DNA of 64,000 bases from Caenimonas sedimenti. GTDB lineage: Bacteria > Pseudomonadota > Gammaproteobacteria > Burkholderiales > Burkholderiaceae_C. The DNA lies in the NCBI RefSeq assembly GCF_007833165.1, contig NZ_VOBQ01000004.1:1-64000 (forward strand). Direction: 5' to 3'. Of this stretch, positions 19,590 to 27,935 are shown in pieces. A model generated the notes under the pieces. The model saw only the letters and a list, made by a program, of their open reading frames with translations, was not told the origin of the DNA and did no database searches. The position numbers were made by a program, and so were the translations under genes. Every line of letters starts with the position of its first letter. Position 1 is the first letter of the stretch.

Positions 19590-19957
19590 GTCGCGGCCGG
19601 GATTTCCTCGAGCGAGCGGTACACCGGCTTGCCATGCTGTTCGGCCAGGGCCACCATTTCATCCGCGCCCGCGGATGGGCCGCCGATGCGCAGGCAGCCG
19701 TCGCACCTGGCGACCAGCCGCCGTGAGATGGGGTGGAAGATCTCGGTGAACACCGGATCGCCGATGGCCTTGGATCCCCCGTGTTCGATGAGCGGGAGCG
19801 CGAACCACTCGCCCATGACCGGCAGGTGGCCCATCCGGAAGAGGCGAAGCGAGGCCTCGGTCATCGCCGCTACGTTGCTGGCAATCAGCACTGGGTCGTC
19901 GTTTGTGCCGGAGCGGTAGGGCCCGGCCACCAGGATCATTTGCGCGGTCATGACCAT
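19586..19957 (-). CDS. DUF4406 / nucleoside deoxyribosyltransferase-like protein
   Basis: A 123-residue protein with the pattern of the nucleoside 2-deoxyribosyltransferase-like Rossmann fold: an N-terminal strand and loop (MILVAGPYRSG), a helix with conserved Asn/Ala, GHLPVMGEW, a central RCDGCLRIGG strand, then SAGADEMVALAEQHGKPVY, where the glutamate after SxGAD is the likely nucleophile. Members cleave or transfer N-glycosidic bonds of nucleosides or nucleotides; others are unassigned. The start is uncertain: ATG at 19957, 19951 or 19939 would all keep the domain. It is the first gene of the minus-strand block, 49 bases after the TRAP binding protein gene. Confidence 0.65.
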   Translation of the reverse strand: MVMTAQMILVAGPYRSGTNDDPVLIASNVAAMTEASLRLFRMGHLPVMGEWFALPLIEHGGSKAIGDPVFTEIFHPISRRLVARCDGCLRIGGPSAGADEMVALAEQHGKPVYRSLEEIPAAT

Positions 19958-20006
19958 GCTGTTCGCCGGACGGTTCCGCAGCCGCCGCGGAGCCGCCCGG
20001 CGCGCA

Positions 20007-20975
20007 TCACTTGCGGAACGCGTCCACCAGCTGCTGACCTTCTGGGCCGGCCTTCTCCAGCCATTCCTTGATCATCGTGTCGCCGATCTTCTTCATGTCG
20101 GCCTTGAGCGCGGGGGTGGGCGCATGGATGGTCATGCCGCCGGCCTTGAGCTTCTCCAGCGATTCGCCGTTGACGCGGCGGCTCGCGGCCCAGCCGCGGA
20201 CCTCGGCGTCCGCCGCGGCTTTCAGCACCGCCTGCTTGGTCGGCGCGTCCAGCGCGTCGTACGCGGCCTTGTTCACGATCACGGCGTTCTTGGGCAGCCA
20301 GGCCTGCGTGTCGTACCAGTTCTTGATGTGCTCGTAGGTCTTGCTGTCCACGCCGGTCGAGCCGGAGGACATGTACGAGTCGACCACGCCGGTGGCCAGC
20401 GCCTGCGACAGTTCGGCAGCCTGCACGGTGACCGGCACCGCGCCGACCAGTTCGGCGATGCGCGCCGTGGCGGGGCTGTAAGCGCGCCACTTGAGGCCCT
20501 TCATGTCAGCGGCGGAGGCGATCGGCCGCTTGCTGTAGATGCCCTGCGGCGGCCAAGCCACCGCATAGAGCGCCATCATTCCCTGCTCACCGAGCTTCTT
20601 GTCGAGAAGCGGCTTCTGCACCTGCCAGAGCTTCATGGCCGAGTCGTAGCTGTCGGCCAGGAAGGGCAGGCCGTCGGCGCCGAAGACCTGCCATTCGTTC
20701 TGGAAGTTCACCAGCAGGATCTCGCCGATCTGGGCCTGGCCGCCTTGCACGGCGCGCTTGATCTCGGGCGCCTTGAAGAGCGACGCGTTGGCGTGCACCT
20801 GGATCTTGAGCTTGCCGCCACTGGCCTTGTCGACGTCGTTGGCGAACTGCACCAGGTTCTCGGTGTGGAAGTTGCCGGCCGGGTAGGCGGCGGGCAGGTC
20901 CCACTTGGTCTGGGCGGCCAGCGGGCCGGCCAGCGCGGTGAAGGCCACCGCGGCCAATGCGAACTTCAGTTTCAT
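20007..20975 (-). CDS. TRAP transporter substrate-binding protein (first copy)
   Basis: A 322-residue DctP-type periplasmic binding protein with a signal peptide ending at about residue 21 (GPLAAQ) and the family's typical YPAGNFHTENL start, a conserved arginine region (KGLKWRAYSPATARIAEL), and a C-terminal helical end. It captures an organic acid for a Na+-coupled TRAP permease. The nearest permease genes of the same strand are dctM and dctQ at 22649-24508, separated from it by two plus-strand genes. It resembles the binding proteins at 26332 and 29277, particularly the former (AQTKWDLP, NASLFKA, EIKRAVQ shared). Confidence 0.92.
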   Translation of the reverse strand: MKLKFALAAVAFTALAGPLAAQTKWDLPAAYPAGNFHTENLVQFANDVDKASGGKLKIQVHANASLFKAPEIKRAVQGGQAQIGEILLVNFQNEWQVFGADGLPFLADSYDSAMKLWQVQKPLLDKKLGEQGMMALYAVAWPPQGIYSKRPIASAADMKGLKWRAYSPATARIAELVGAVPVTVQAAELSQALATGVVDSYMSSGSTGVDSKTYEHIKNWYDTQAWLPKNAVIVNKAAYDALDAPTKQAVLKAAADAEVRGWAASRRVNGESLEKLKAGGMTIHAPTPALKADMKKIGDTMIKEWLEKAGPEGQQLVDAFRK

Positions 20976-21077
20976 GCGAACTCCGGGGAAAGAGAGAATG
21001 GGGAAGTGGAGAAGAACGATCTGTCCAGCTCAACCAGTGTCATCAGCTTAGCTGCAATTCCCGGGCCAGCAGATGCG

Positions 21078-21785
21078 GTGTTACCCCAAGCGCGGCCGCC
21101 GGGCTTCCTGGGGGTGCTGATGCTGGACACGCGTTTTCCCCGTCCACCCGGCGACGTCGGCCATCCCCAGGCCTTCGGCGTACCCGTGCGGCAGCTGGTC
21201 GTGCAGGGGGCTTTCCCGCGCGAAGTGGTGCGATCGGCGGAGAGCCTGCTCGCCTCGGGCCTGCAACAGCGCTTCATCGATGCCGCCCGCCAGCTGGAAC
21301 AGGAGGGCGCGCGAGCGATCACCACCAGTTGCGGCTTCCTGGTGCTCATGCAGGCGCAGCTGCAGGCGGCGGTGTCGGTGCCCCTGGTCAGTTCCAGCCT
21401 GCTGCAATTGCCCGCGTTGCTGCAAGCTGAACCGCAGGTGGGCGTTCTGACGATCAGTGCGGAGCATCTGGGCCAGGAGTTCCTGCTGGCGGCGGGTGTT
21501 CCGCCGGCGCGGCTGGCGGACGTGATCGTGCAAGGAATGAAGGCCGATGGCGAATTCACCGGCGCCATCCTCGGCAACCGCGCGCGCATGGACCTGGCCC
21601 AGGCGCAGGCCGAAGTCGTGGCCGCCGCGGGGATGCTTCAGGCGCGCGCCCCCGGACTGCGCACCGTCGTGCTGGAGTGCACGAACCTGCCCCCATACGC
21701 CGGGGCGGTGTCCGACGCTACGGGGTGGCATCCGCGCAGCCTGCTGGACGCGCGTGAGCTGGTAGATTGGTTGGCCCATGGTTGA
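21078..21785 (+). CDS. Aspartate/glutamate racemase-superfamily protein
   Basis: A 235-residue protein with the two cysteine motifs of Asp/Glu racemases: TTSCG (about residue 92) and LECTNLPPY (about 200), the second typical of a subgroup starting LGVLMLDTRFPRPPGD. Such proteins racemise acidic amino acids by two-base catalysis, though some members are hydantoin racemases or maleate isomerases. A GTG at 21078 is used because conserved sequence begins just after it; the frame is open further upstream and a GTG at 21006 is possible. It overlaps the next gene by 8 bases and is divergent from the TRAP binding protein. Near an oxoprolinase and a DUF1445 gene, a D/L-glutamate role is plausible. Confidence 0.82.
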   Translation: MLPQARPPGFLGVLMLDTRFPRPPGDVGHPQAFGVPVRQLVVQGAFPREVVRSAESLLASGLQQRFIDAARQLEQEGARAITTSCGFLVLMQAQLQAAVSVPLVSSSLLQLPALLQAEPQVGVLTISAEHLGQEFLLAAGVPPARLADVIVQGMKADGEFTGAILGNRARMDLAQAQAEVVAAAGMLQARAPGLRTVVLECTNLPPYAGAVSDATGWHPRSLLDARELVDWLAHG

Positions 21786-22641
21786 AACCACGCTCGATCA
21801 CCCCATCGCAGGCGGCCGCCTGTCCGGTACGCTTGCCACGCCGGAAGGGCTTGGTCCGTGGCCCGTCGTGCTTGTGATCGGGGGCTCGGGCGCGACGGAC
21901 CGGGATGGCAACAATCCGCTGCTTCCCGAGCCGTGCAGCAGTTTCCGGCGGCTGGCCGGTGCACTGTCCGCACGCGGCCTCGCGAGCCTGCGCTACGACA
22001 AGCGTGGCGTGGGACGGAGCGTGATCGCCGGGCTGTCCGAAAGCGCCTTGCGCTTCGATGACCTGGTCGACGATGCCGTGGCACTGGCCCGGCTGCTGCG
22101 CGCCGACGAGCGCTTTTCGGACCTCGTCCTGTTCGGCCACAGCGAGGGCGCGCTGGTGGCCGCGCTCGCTGCGAATGCCACGCCACCGGAGTTGCTGGTC
22201 TGCGCTTCGGGGGCCGGCGAGCGCGCTTCGGATCTGATGCGCCGGCAGATCGTCCAGACCCTGCCGGCCGACCTGGCGTCGCCGGCTGTGCGCGCCCTCG
22301 ACGCACTCGAACGGCAGACACCTGCCACCGACGTCCCGGATACGCTGGCCGTGCTGTTCCGCCCGACCGTGCAGCCCTACCTGATGTCGTGGTTCCGTCA
22401 TTCGCCGGCGGAGGTGCTGGCGAACCTGGCCGTGCCCATCATGCTGCTGCACGGCGCCGCCGACACCCAGGTGCCCGCCGACCAGGCACGCCTGCTGCAA
22501 GCCGCGCATCCGGAGGCGGAACTGTGCGTGATCGCGGGCATGGACCACCTGCTGGCTGTGGACGGCGACTACGACGCCGGCGCGCGGCGGATCGCTGGCG
22601 ACATCACGGCGCAGTTGGCGCGGGCTGCCGCCCACGCCTGA
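21778..22641 (+). CDS. Alpha/beta hydrolase
   Basis: A 287-residue serine hydrolase. GGSGATDRDGN near residue 36 gives the oxyanion region, GHSEGA near residue 120 contains the nucleophile, an aspartate follows in HGAADTQVP near 232, and MDHLLA near 260 carries the histidine. This GGSG...D.DGN pattern is seen in a family annotated as alpha/beta fold hydrolases with esterase or peptidase-like activity. It overlaps the racemase gene by 8 bases, so the two are one unit transcribed against the TRAP genes on both sides. It may release the amino acid or acid substrate from an ester or amide; that is inference. Confidence 0.85.
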   Translation: MVETTLDHPIAGGRLSGTLATPEGLGPWPVVLVIGGSGATDRDGNNPLLPEPCSSFRRLAGALSARGLASLRYDKRGVGRSVIAGLSESALRFDDLVDDAVALARLLRADERFSDLVLFGHSEGALVAALAANATPPELLVCASGAGERASDLMRRQIVQTLPADLASPAVRALDALERQTPATDVPDTLAVLFRPTVQPYLMSWFRHSPAEVLANLAVPIMLLHGAADTQVPADQARLLQAAHPEAELCVIAGMDHLLAVDGDYDAGARRIAGDITAQLARAAAHA

Positions 22642-22648
22642 GCAGTCG

Positions 22649-23962
22649 CTACTTCTTCTCCGCGCCCATCACCAGGTCGGGCAGGAAAGTCACGATCTGC
22701 GGGAAGACGGTCACCAGGGCGATGCACAGCACCAGGCAGCCGAAGAACGGGATCGCCGCGCGGGCGATGGTGTTGCTGTCCTTGCCGGTCATGTTCTGCA
22801 GCACGAACAGGTTGAAGCCCACGGGCGGTGTCACCTCCGCGATCTCGACCAGCAGCACGATGAAGATACCGAACCAGATGAGGTCGAACCCGGCCTTCTG
22901 GATCATCGGCAGCACGACCGCCGCCGTCAGGACGATCATGCTGATGCCGTCCAGGGCGGTGCCCAGCACGAGGTAGACGACCACCAGGCAGGCGATCAGG
23001 GCGTAGGGCGAGAGCTGCATGGCATTGACCCACTCGGCTAGTTCGCGCGGCACGCCGGTGAAGGCCATGGTCTTGGTCAGGAAGGCCGCGCCCGCCAGGA
23101 TGAACATGATCATGCAGCTGGTGCGGGTGGCGCCCATCAGGCCGTCCCAGAAATTCTTCCACGTGAGCGAGCGGCCGTAGCCCGCGATGGCGAGCGAGCC
23201 GGCCACGCCGTACGCCGCGCACTCCGTGGCCGTCGCCCAGCCAGCCACCAGCACCCACACGATGAATACGATGAGCAGGCCGCAGGGGATCAGGCTGCCG
23301 CTCTTGCGCAGCTTCTCGGCGAAGGTCGACGGCGGATCGGCCGCGGGCACCTTGTCCGGGTGACGGATGGACCACCAGGCGATGTAGCCCATGAAGAGCG
23401 CCATCAACAGGGCGCCCGGAATGAATCCGGCCAGGAAGATGCGGATGATCGAGGCGTCGGCCGCCACCGCATAGACGACCATCGTGATGGAGGGCGGGAT
23501 CAGCAGGCCGAGCGTCCCGGCGGTGGCGAGCGAGCCGAGGGCCAGTTGCTCGTCGTAGCCGCGCTTGCGCAGTTCCGGCAGGGCCACCTTGGAGATCGTG
23601 GCGCAGGTGGCCGAGGACGAGCCGGAGACCGAGCCGAAGATGCCGCAACCCAGCACCGTGGTGTGCATCAGGCGCCCGGGAATCCGGTTCAGCCAGGGCC
23701 GCAGGCCTTCGAACATCTCCTCGCTGAGCTTGGTGCGGAAAAGGATCTCACCCATCCAGATGAAGAGGGGCAGGGCGGCCAGTTCCCAGGACGCGCTGCT
23801 TTCCCAGAACGCGGAGAACAGGTTCTTGCCCGGCTGCGTGCTGACGAAGAAGGCCTGGCCGATCCAGCCGCAGATGGCCAGCGTCATGGCGATCCAGACG
23901 CCGCCCGCCAGCAGCACGAGCATGATCACGAGCAGGAAGAGGCCGATGGCCAGGGTGGTCAT
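22649..23962 (-). CDS. dctM: TRAP transporter large permease DctM (first copy)
   Basis: A 437-residue polytopic inner-membrane protein of the DctM/IT superfamily with about 12 hydrophobic segments and conserved stretches such as GSVSGSSSATCATI and LIPPSITMVVYAV. It forms the ion-coupled translocation pathway with DctQ. It is nearly superimposable on the copy at 27936-29246; by eye most residues are identical, with long identical blocks such as TRTSCMIMFILAG in both. It follows dctQ by 12 bases. The matching binding protein lies beyond two opposing genes at 20007. Confidence 0.96.
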   Translation of the reverse strand: MTTLAIGLFLLVIMLVLLAGGVWIAMTLAICGWIGQAFFVSTQPGKNLFSAFWESSASWELAALPLFIWMGEILFRTKLSEEMFEGLRPWLNRIPGRLMHTTVLGCGIFGSVSGSSSATCATISKVALPELRKRGYDEQLALGSLATAGTLGLLIPPSITMVVYAVAADASIIRIFLAGFIPGALLMALFMGYIAWWSIRHPDKVPAADPPSTFAEKLRKSGSLIPCGLLIVFIVWVLVAGWATATECAAYGVAGSLAIAGYGRSLTWKNFWDGLMGATRTSCMIMFILAGAAFLTKTMAFTGVPRELAEWVNAMQLSPYALIACLVVVYLVLGTALDGISMIVLTAAVVLPMIQKAGFDLIWFGIFIVLLVEIAEVTPPVGFNLFVLQNMTGKDSNTIARAAIPFFGCLVLCIALVTVFPQIVTFLPDLVMGAEKK

Positions 23963-23974
23963 GGCGGCGGCCTT

Positions 23975-24508
23975 TCAGAGATCGGCGGAGAAGTCGCCGT
24001 GCGCGTGGCGTTCCTCCACCGAGGTCACGTAGGTGGGCCGGTTCCCCCTCAGCACCAGCACCATTTCGTCGAGCACCGCGATGAAGAACAGCCAGGCGCC
24101 CACGACGAAGGTGACTTGCGGGATCCAGAGCGGAACGGCGACAAGCCCGTTGGACATGTCCTTGAACTGCCAGCTCTCGTACGTGAAGCGGGTGGCCCAG
24201 AAGGCCAGGTAGCCAATGGCGAAGCACGCGATGACGAGGGAGACCACTTCGAAGGCGCGGCGGGGGCCGGGCGCCAGCTTTTCCAGGAGAAGCGTGACCC
24301 GCACGAAGTCGCCGTGCTTGAACGCATGCGCCATCGCCAGGAATGCGGCCGCGGCGCACAGCCAGGCGACGAAGTCGTTGGTGGCGCCGGTGGCGACGCC
24401 GAATTCACGGAGGATGCTCTGGCCGATCATGAGAACGCAGATCGCGAGCACACAGAGGGCGGCGAGGCCGGCGGCCGCCAGATATATCCGGTCGAGGAAT
24501 TTGCGCAT
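23975..24508 (-). CDS. dctQ: TRAP transporter small permease DctQ (first copy)
   Basis: A 177-residue protein with four predicted transmembrane helices and the DctQ motif region FVAWLCAAAAFLAMAHAF and GDFVRVTLLLE, ending EERHAHGDFSADL. It partners DctM in the TRAP complex. The C-terminal tail matches that of the second DctQ (EERHAQGDFSSDV), indicating recent common origin. Its start lies only 34 bases from the divergent lysR start, so both promoters must be compressed or lie within coding sequence. Confidence 0.94.
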   Translation of the reverse strand: MRKFLDRIYLAAAGLAALCVLAICVLMIGQSILREFGVATGATNDFVAWLCAAAAFLAMAHAFKHGDFVRVTLLLEKLAPGPRRAFEVVSLVIACFAIGYLAFWATRFTYESWQFKDMSNGLVAVPLWIPQVTFVVGAWLFFIAVLDEMVLVLRGNRPTYVTSVEERHAHGDFSADL

Positions 24509-24542
24509 GAGGCATTATTGCGGAGAGCCCATCCGTACACCC

Positions 24543-25421
24543 ATGAACCTGCGCTTTGTCGAAGCTTTCTACTGGGTCGCCACACTCCAGTCGGTGTCGC
24601 GCGCCGCGGAGAAGCTGTTCATCACCCAATCCGCCATGTCGGCGCGCATCGCGTCGCTGGAGGAGGAGCTGGGCACGGTGCTGCTGGACCGGCGCGACAA
24701 GCAATTCCGCCTGACGATGGCGGGGCAACGCTTCCTCAAGCACGCCGGACGCCTGCTGGAACTCCAGCGCGAAATCAAGCTGGAGATGGGCGGTGAGGTA
24801 CCGCCGGGCCTGCAGGTGCGCATCGGCGCCATCGAATCGGTGCTGCATTCCTGGCTGATCCCCTGGGTGGAAAGCTTGCGGGCCGAATTTCCCGCGCTGG
24901 AACTGGAGCTGTCGGTGGAAACCACGCCGGTGCTGATCGAACTGGTGCGGCGCGGCGCGCTCGATATCGTCTTCACGGCCTCGCCTGCGAACGCCGAAGG
25001 TGTCCGTACCAAGGCGATGCCCACCATGGAGATGACCTTCCTGGGCAATGCACGCCTGCACCGCAAGCGCGTGTACCGCATGAGTGACTTCGCCGAAATG
25101 GACCTCATGACGTTCCAGCGCGGTTCGCATCCGCACCTGGCGCTGCTGGACCAGCTGAAGGCCGCCGGCGTGCAACCCAGGAAGGTGCACGCGATCTCGT
25201 CGATCTCCGCCATGGTGCAGCTGGTCCAGAGCGGCTTCGGCGTCGCGACGCTGCCACTGGCGGCGGCGAAGCGGCTGCCGGACACGGCGGGCCTGAAGGT
25301 GCTGCGTTGCGAGCAGCCCCTGCCGCCGCTGCCCATCCACGCCAACTTCCGCGTCGACCCGTCGACCACCAACGCGGAACGCGTGCTGAAATCGGCCTCG
25401 GCCTTCGCAGCCGCGTTTTAG
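24543..25421 (+). CDS. LysR-family transcriptional regulator
   Basis: A 292-residue regulator. The N-terminal winged helix-turn-helix (about residues 1-60; FYWVATLQSVSRAAEKLFITQSAMS) is followed by a substrate-binding effector domain from about residue 88 (LQVRIGAIESVLHSWLIPW). It probably senses the organic acid handled by the flanking TRAP systems. It is divergent from dctQM with a 34-base gap containing GCATTATTGC, an imperfect dyad, and it also lies upstream of the DUF1445-TRAP-oxoprolinase operon on its own strand, so it could control both sides. Confidence 0.93.
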   Translation: MNLRFVEAFYWVATLQSVSRAAEKLFITQSAMSARIASLEEELGTVLLDRRDKQFRLTMAGQRFLKHAGRLLELQREIKLEMGGEVPPGLQVRIGAIESVLHSWLIPWVESLRAEFPALELELSVETTPVLIELVRRGALDIVFTASPANAEGVRTKAMPTMEMTFLGNARLHRKRVYRMSDFAEMDLMTFQRGSHPHLALLDQLKAAGVQPRKVHAISSISAMVQLVQSGFGVATLPLAAAKRLPDTAGLKVLRCEQPLPPLPIHANFRVDPSTTNAERVLKSASAFAAAF

Positions 25422-25446
25422 GGACTTACCCGCAGGTTCCGAGGGA

Positions 25447-25465
25447 TCATCGAAAAAATCGATGA
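25447..25465. promoter_or_regulatory. TCATCGA inverted repeat upstream of DUF1445 operon
   Basis: A perfect 7-base inverted repeat TCATCGA / TCGATGA with an AAAAA spacer. The centre is about 67 bases upstream of the DUF1445 start and 35 bases after the lysR stop, in an AT-richer stretch. It fits a dimeric regulator site, for example for the adjacent LysR-type or an unlinked GntR-type protein. No U-run follows in the plus direction, so a terminator is less likely. Confidence 0.45.
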
Positions 25466-25522
25466 CGTGATCGGAAGATTTTGAATTTGTAAGTGGGCGT
25501 TGCACCTTCCAGAATCCGCTCC

Positions 25523-26320
25523 ATGAATGCAGTTCTCGAACCCCTTCCGCCGGCGGCCCGGGCCCGCCTGGCCATCCGCGCCGGCGAGTGGACGGGCCAC
25601 ACCAGCGGCCTGGCCGAAGGCCATGTGCAGGGCAACGTGGTGATCCTGCCCGCGGCGCAGGCCGACCACTTCCTGCGCTATTGCCAGCGCAACCCCAAGC
25701 CGTGCCCCGTGCTGGCCGTGTCCGAGCCCGGCCATGCCAGCCTGCCCACGCTGGGCGCCGGCATCGACATCCGCACCGACGTGCCGCGCTACCGCGTGTG
25801 GCGTCACGGCGAGCTGGTGTCCGAGCCCACGGAGATCCGCGAGCTCTGGCGCGACGACCTGGTGACTTTCATCATCGGCTGCTCGTTTTCCTTCGAGCAG
25901 GCGCTGCTGGACGCCGGCCTGCCCGTGCGCCACATCGAGCAGGGCCGCAACGTGCCGATGTATCGCACGAACATCGCCACCGTTCCCGCCGGGCCATTCA
26001 ACGGACCGCTGGTCGTGACCATGCGCCCCATGCTGGCGGGCGCGGTCATCCGTGCCATCCAGGTCACCTCGCGATTCCCCGACGTGCACGGCGCGCCCGT
26101 GCACATCGGCGACCCCTCGCTGATCGGCATCGCCGATCTGGCCAGGCCCGACTACGGCGATGCCGTCGACGTGGGCCCCGGCGAGTTGCCTGTGTTCTGG
26201 GCCTGCGGCGTCACGCCGCAGGCGGCCATCACCCAGGCGCGGCCCGAGTTCTGCATCACGCACGCCCCCGGCGCGATGCTGATCACCGATCTTCTCAACC
26301 ACGAGCTAGCCAGCTTCTAG
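25523..26320 (+). CDS. DUF1445 putative hydro-lyase (D-glutamate cyclase family)
   Basis: A 265-residue protein of the UPF0317/DUF1445 family; recognisable segments are [33 protein letters not shown], the M-x-P pattern in MRPM, and [11 protein letters not shown] near the C-terminus. Family length is about 260-270 residues. Bacterial members are annotated as putative hydro-lyases; the mammalian homologue DGLUCY cyclises D-glutamate to 5-oxo-D-proline with loss of water. Here it heads an operon ending in 5-oxoprolinase, which makes glutamate-to-pyroglutamate chemistry a reasonable guess. ATG 25523 is chosen over an upstream GTG (25493) because homology begins near MNAVLEPL. Confidence 0.85.
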   Translation: MNAVLEPLPPAARARLAIRAGEWTGHTSGLAEGHVQGNVVILPAAQADHFLRYCQRNPKPCPVLAVSEPGHASLPTLGAGIDIRTDVPRYRVWRHGELVSEPTEIRELWRDDLVTFIIGCSFSFEQALLDAGLPVRHIEQGRNVPMYRTNIATVPAGPFNGPLVVTMRPMLAGAVIRAIQVTSRFPDVHGAPVHIGDPSLIGIADLARPDYGDAVDVGPGELPVFWACGVTPQAAITQARPEFCITHAPGAMLITDLLNHELASF

Positions 26321-26331
26321 GAGCCCTTTTC

Positions 26332-27300
26332 ATGAAGAGTCTGATTTGCGCGGCCGTCGTCGCGCTGGGCAGCGCTTTGCCCGCCGCCGCCCAAACCAAG
26401 TGGGACCTGCCGTCCGGCTACGGTGCCAACACCTTCCAGGTGCAGAACCTCCAGCAGTTCGCCGAAGGCGTGGACAAGGCCACGGCCGGCAAGCTGAAGA
26501 TCACGGTGCACCCGAACGCTTCGCTGTTCAAGGCGAACGAGATCAAGCGCGCCGTGCAGTCGGCGCAGGTGCCGGCGGGGGAATTCATTCTCTCGGGCGC
26601 GTCCAATGAGGCGCCGATCTTCGGTGTCGATTCCATCCCCTTCCTGGCCACCAGCTATGCCGATTCCAAGCGGCTGGATGACGCTTCCCGTCCGGTGCTG
26701 GTGAAGACGCTCGCGGCCCAGGGCGTGAAGCTGCTCTACACCGTGCCGTGGCCCCCGCAGAGCCTGTACTCGGCCAAGCCGGTGACTGCCCTGAAGGACC
26801 TGCGGGGCACCAAGATGCGCGCCTACAACCCGGCCACCTCGCACATCGCCAGCGCACTCGGCGCGCAGCCGGTGACGATCCAGCTGGCGGAACTGCCGGC
26901 GGCCCTGGCCACCGGCGGCGTCGACAACTTCCTCACGTCCAGCGCGAGCGGCGTCGACAGCAAGCTGCACGAGAGCGTCAAGTACTTCTATGCCGTCGCC
27001 GCCTGGCTGCCGCGCAATGCCGTGGTGGTGAACCAGAAGGCTTTCGACAGCCTCGACAAGGCGGCCCAGGACGCCGTCCTGCGTGAAGCGGCGGCCGCCG
27101 AAAAGCGCGGCTGGAGCATCAGCGAGCAAAGGGACGGCGAATACCTGAAGGAACTCGCGGCCAAGGGGATGAAGATCGATGCCAGCGCCGACAACCTCAA
27201 GAAGGAACTGCGCACCCTTGGCGAGCAGATGACGGCCGATTGGGTCAAGACTGCCGGGGCGGAAGGCAAGGCGGTCATCGACGCTTTCCACGCGAAGTGA
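26332..27300 (+). CDS. TRAP transporter substrate-binding protein (second copy)
   Basis: A 322-residue DctP-type binding protein with a signal peptide ending near residue 21 (LPAAAQ). It begins TKWDLPSGYGANTFQ in the mature part and contains the conserved KMRAYNPATSHIASAL stretch with the acid-binding arginine. It is co-operonic with DUF1445 upstream (11 bases) and dctQ downstream (20 bases), RBS AGGAGCCC. It is clearly related to the protein at 20007 but diverged enough that ligand preference may differ. Confidence 0.93.
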   Translation: MKSLICAAVVALGSALPAAAQTKWDLPSGYGANTFQVQNLQQFAEGVDKATAGKLKITVHPNASLFKANEIKRAVQSAQVPAGEFILSGASNEAPIFGVDSIPFLATSYADSKRLDDASRPVLVKTLAAQGVKLLYTVPWPPQSLYSAKPVTALKDLRGTKMRAYNPATSHIASALGAQPVTIQLAELPAALATGGVDNFLTSSASGVDSKLHESVKYFYAVAAWLPRNAVVVNQKAFDSLDKAAQDAVLREAAAAEKRGWSISEQRDGEYLKELAAKGMKIDASADNLKKELRTLGEQMTADWVKTAGAEGKAVIDAFHAK

Positions 27301-27320
27301 GAGAGCGAAGCAGGCCCGCC

Positions 27321-27923
27321 ATGAACACCGCCACCGTCACTTCTACCGTCCTGCCCACGGCATCGCCGCGGCGCTCGGCCGGTGCCGTCCTGCGCACAGC
27401 GCTCGACCGGCTCTACGTCGGTGCGGCGGTGCTCGGCGCGGCCTGCATCGCGCTCATCTGCGCCCTGATGATCTTCCAATCGCTGGGGCGGCAACTGGGT
27501 TTTCCCACCGGGGCCATCAACGACGTGGTGTCCTGGTTGTGCGCCGCGGCTGCGTTCCTGACGATGGCGCACGCCTTCAAGCATGGTGACTTCGTCCGGG
27601 TCACTCTGCTGCTGGAGCGGGCACCGCCCGCGGTGCGTAGGCGCTTCGAGGTGGCGTGCCTGGCCATCGCCACTGTCGCGCTCGGCTATCTGGCGTATTG
27701 GGCTTGCCGTTTCACGTACCAGAGCTGGGAGATGAAGGAAGTGGCGCAGGGCCTTTGGGCGGTGCCCATCTGGATTCCGCAGCTCAGCTTCGCCTTCGGC
27801 GCCTTGTTGTTCCTGGTTGCCGCCATCGACGAGCTGGTGATCGTGCTGCGCGGCGGGGTCCCCACGTTTGTCCGCCTCGTCGAAGAGCGGCACGCGCAGG
27901 GCGATTTCTCTTCCGACGTCTGA
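27321..27923 (+). CDS. dctQ: TRAP transporter small permease DctQ (second copy)
   Basis: A 200-residue protein with four transmembrane helices and the same motif block as the first copy (VVSWLCAAAAFLTMAHAFKHGDFVRVTLLLE). It has an extra N-terminal stretch of about 20 Thr/Pro/Ala-rich residues. ATG 27321 is used because the upstream extension of the frame is the binding protein's tail. It is followed by dctM after 12 bases, the same spacing as in the first copy. Confidence 0.94.
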   Translation: MNTATVTSTVLPTASPRRSAGAVLRTALDRLYVGAAVLGAACIALICALMIFQSLGRQLGFPTGAINDVVSWLCAAAAFLTMAHAFKHGDFVRVTLLLERAPPAVRRRFEVACLAIATVALGYLAYWACRFTYQSWEMKEVAQGLWAVPIWIPQLSFAFGALLFLVAAIDELVIVLRGGVPTFVRLVEERHAQGDFSSDV

Positions 27924-27935
27924 GAGGCATCCACC

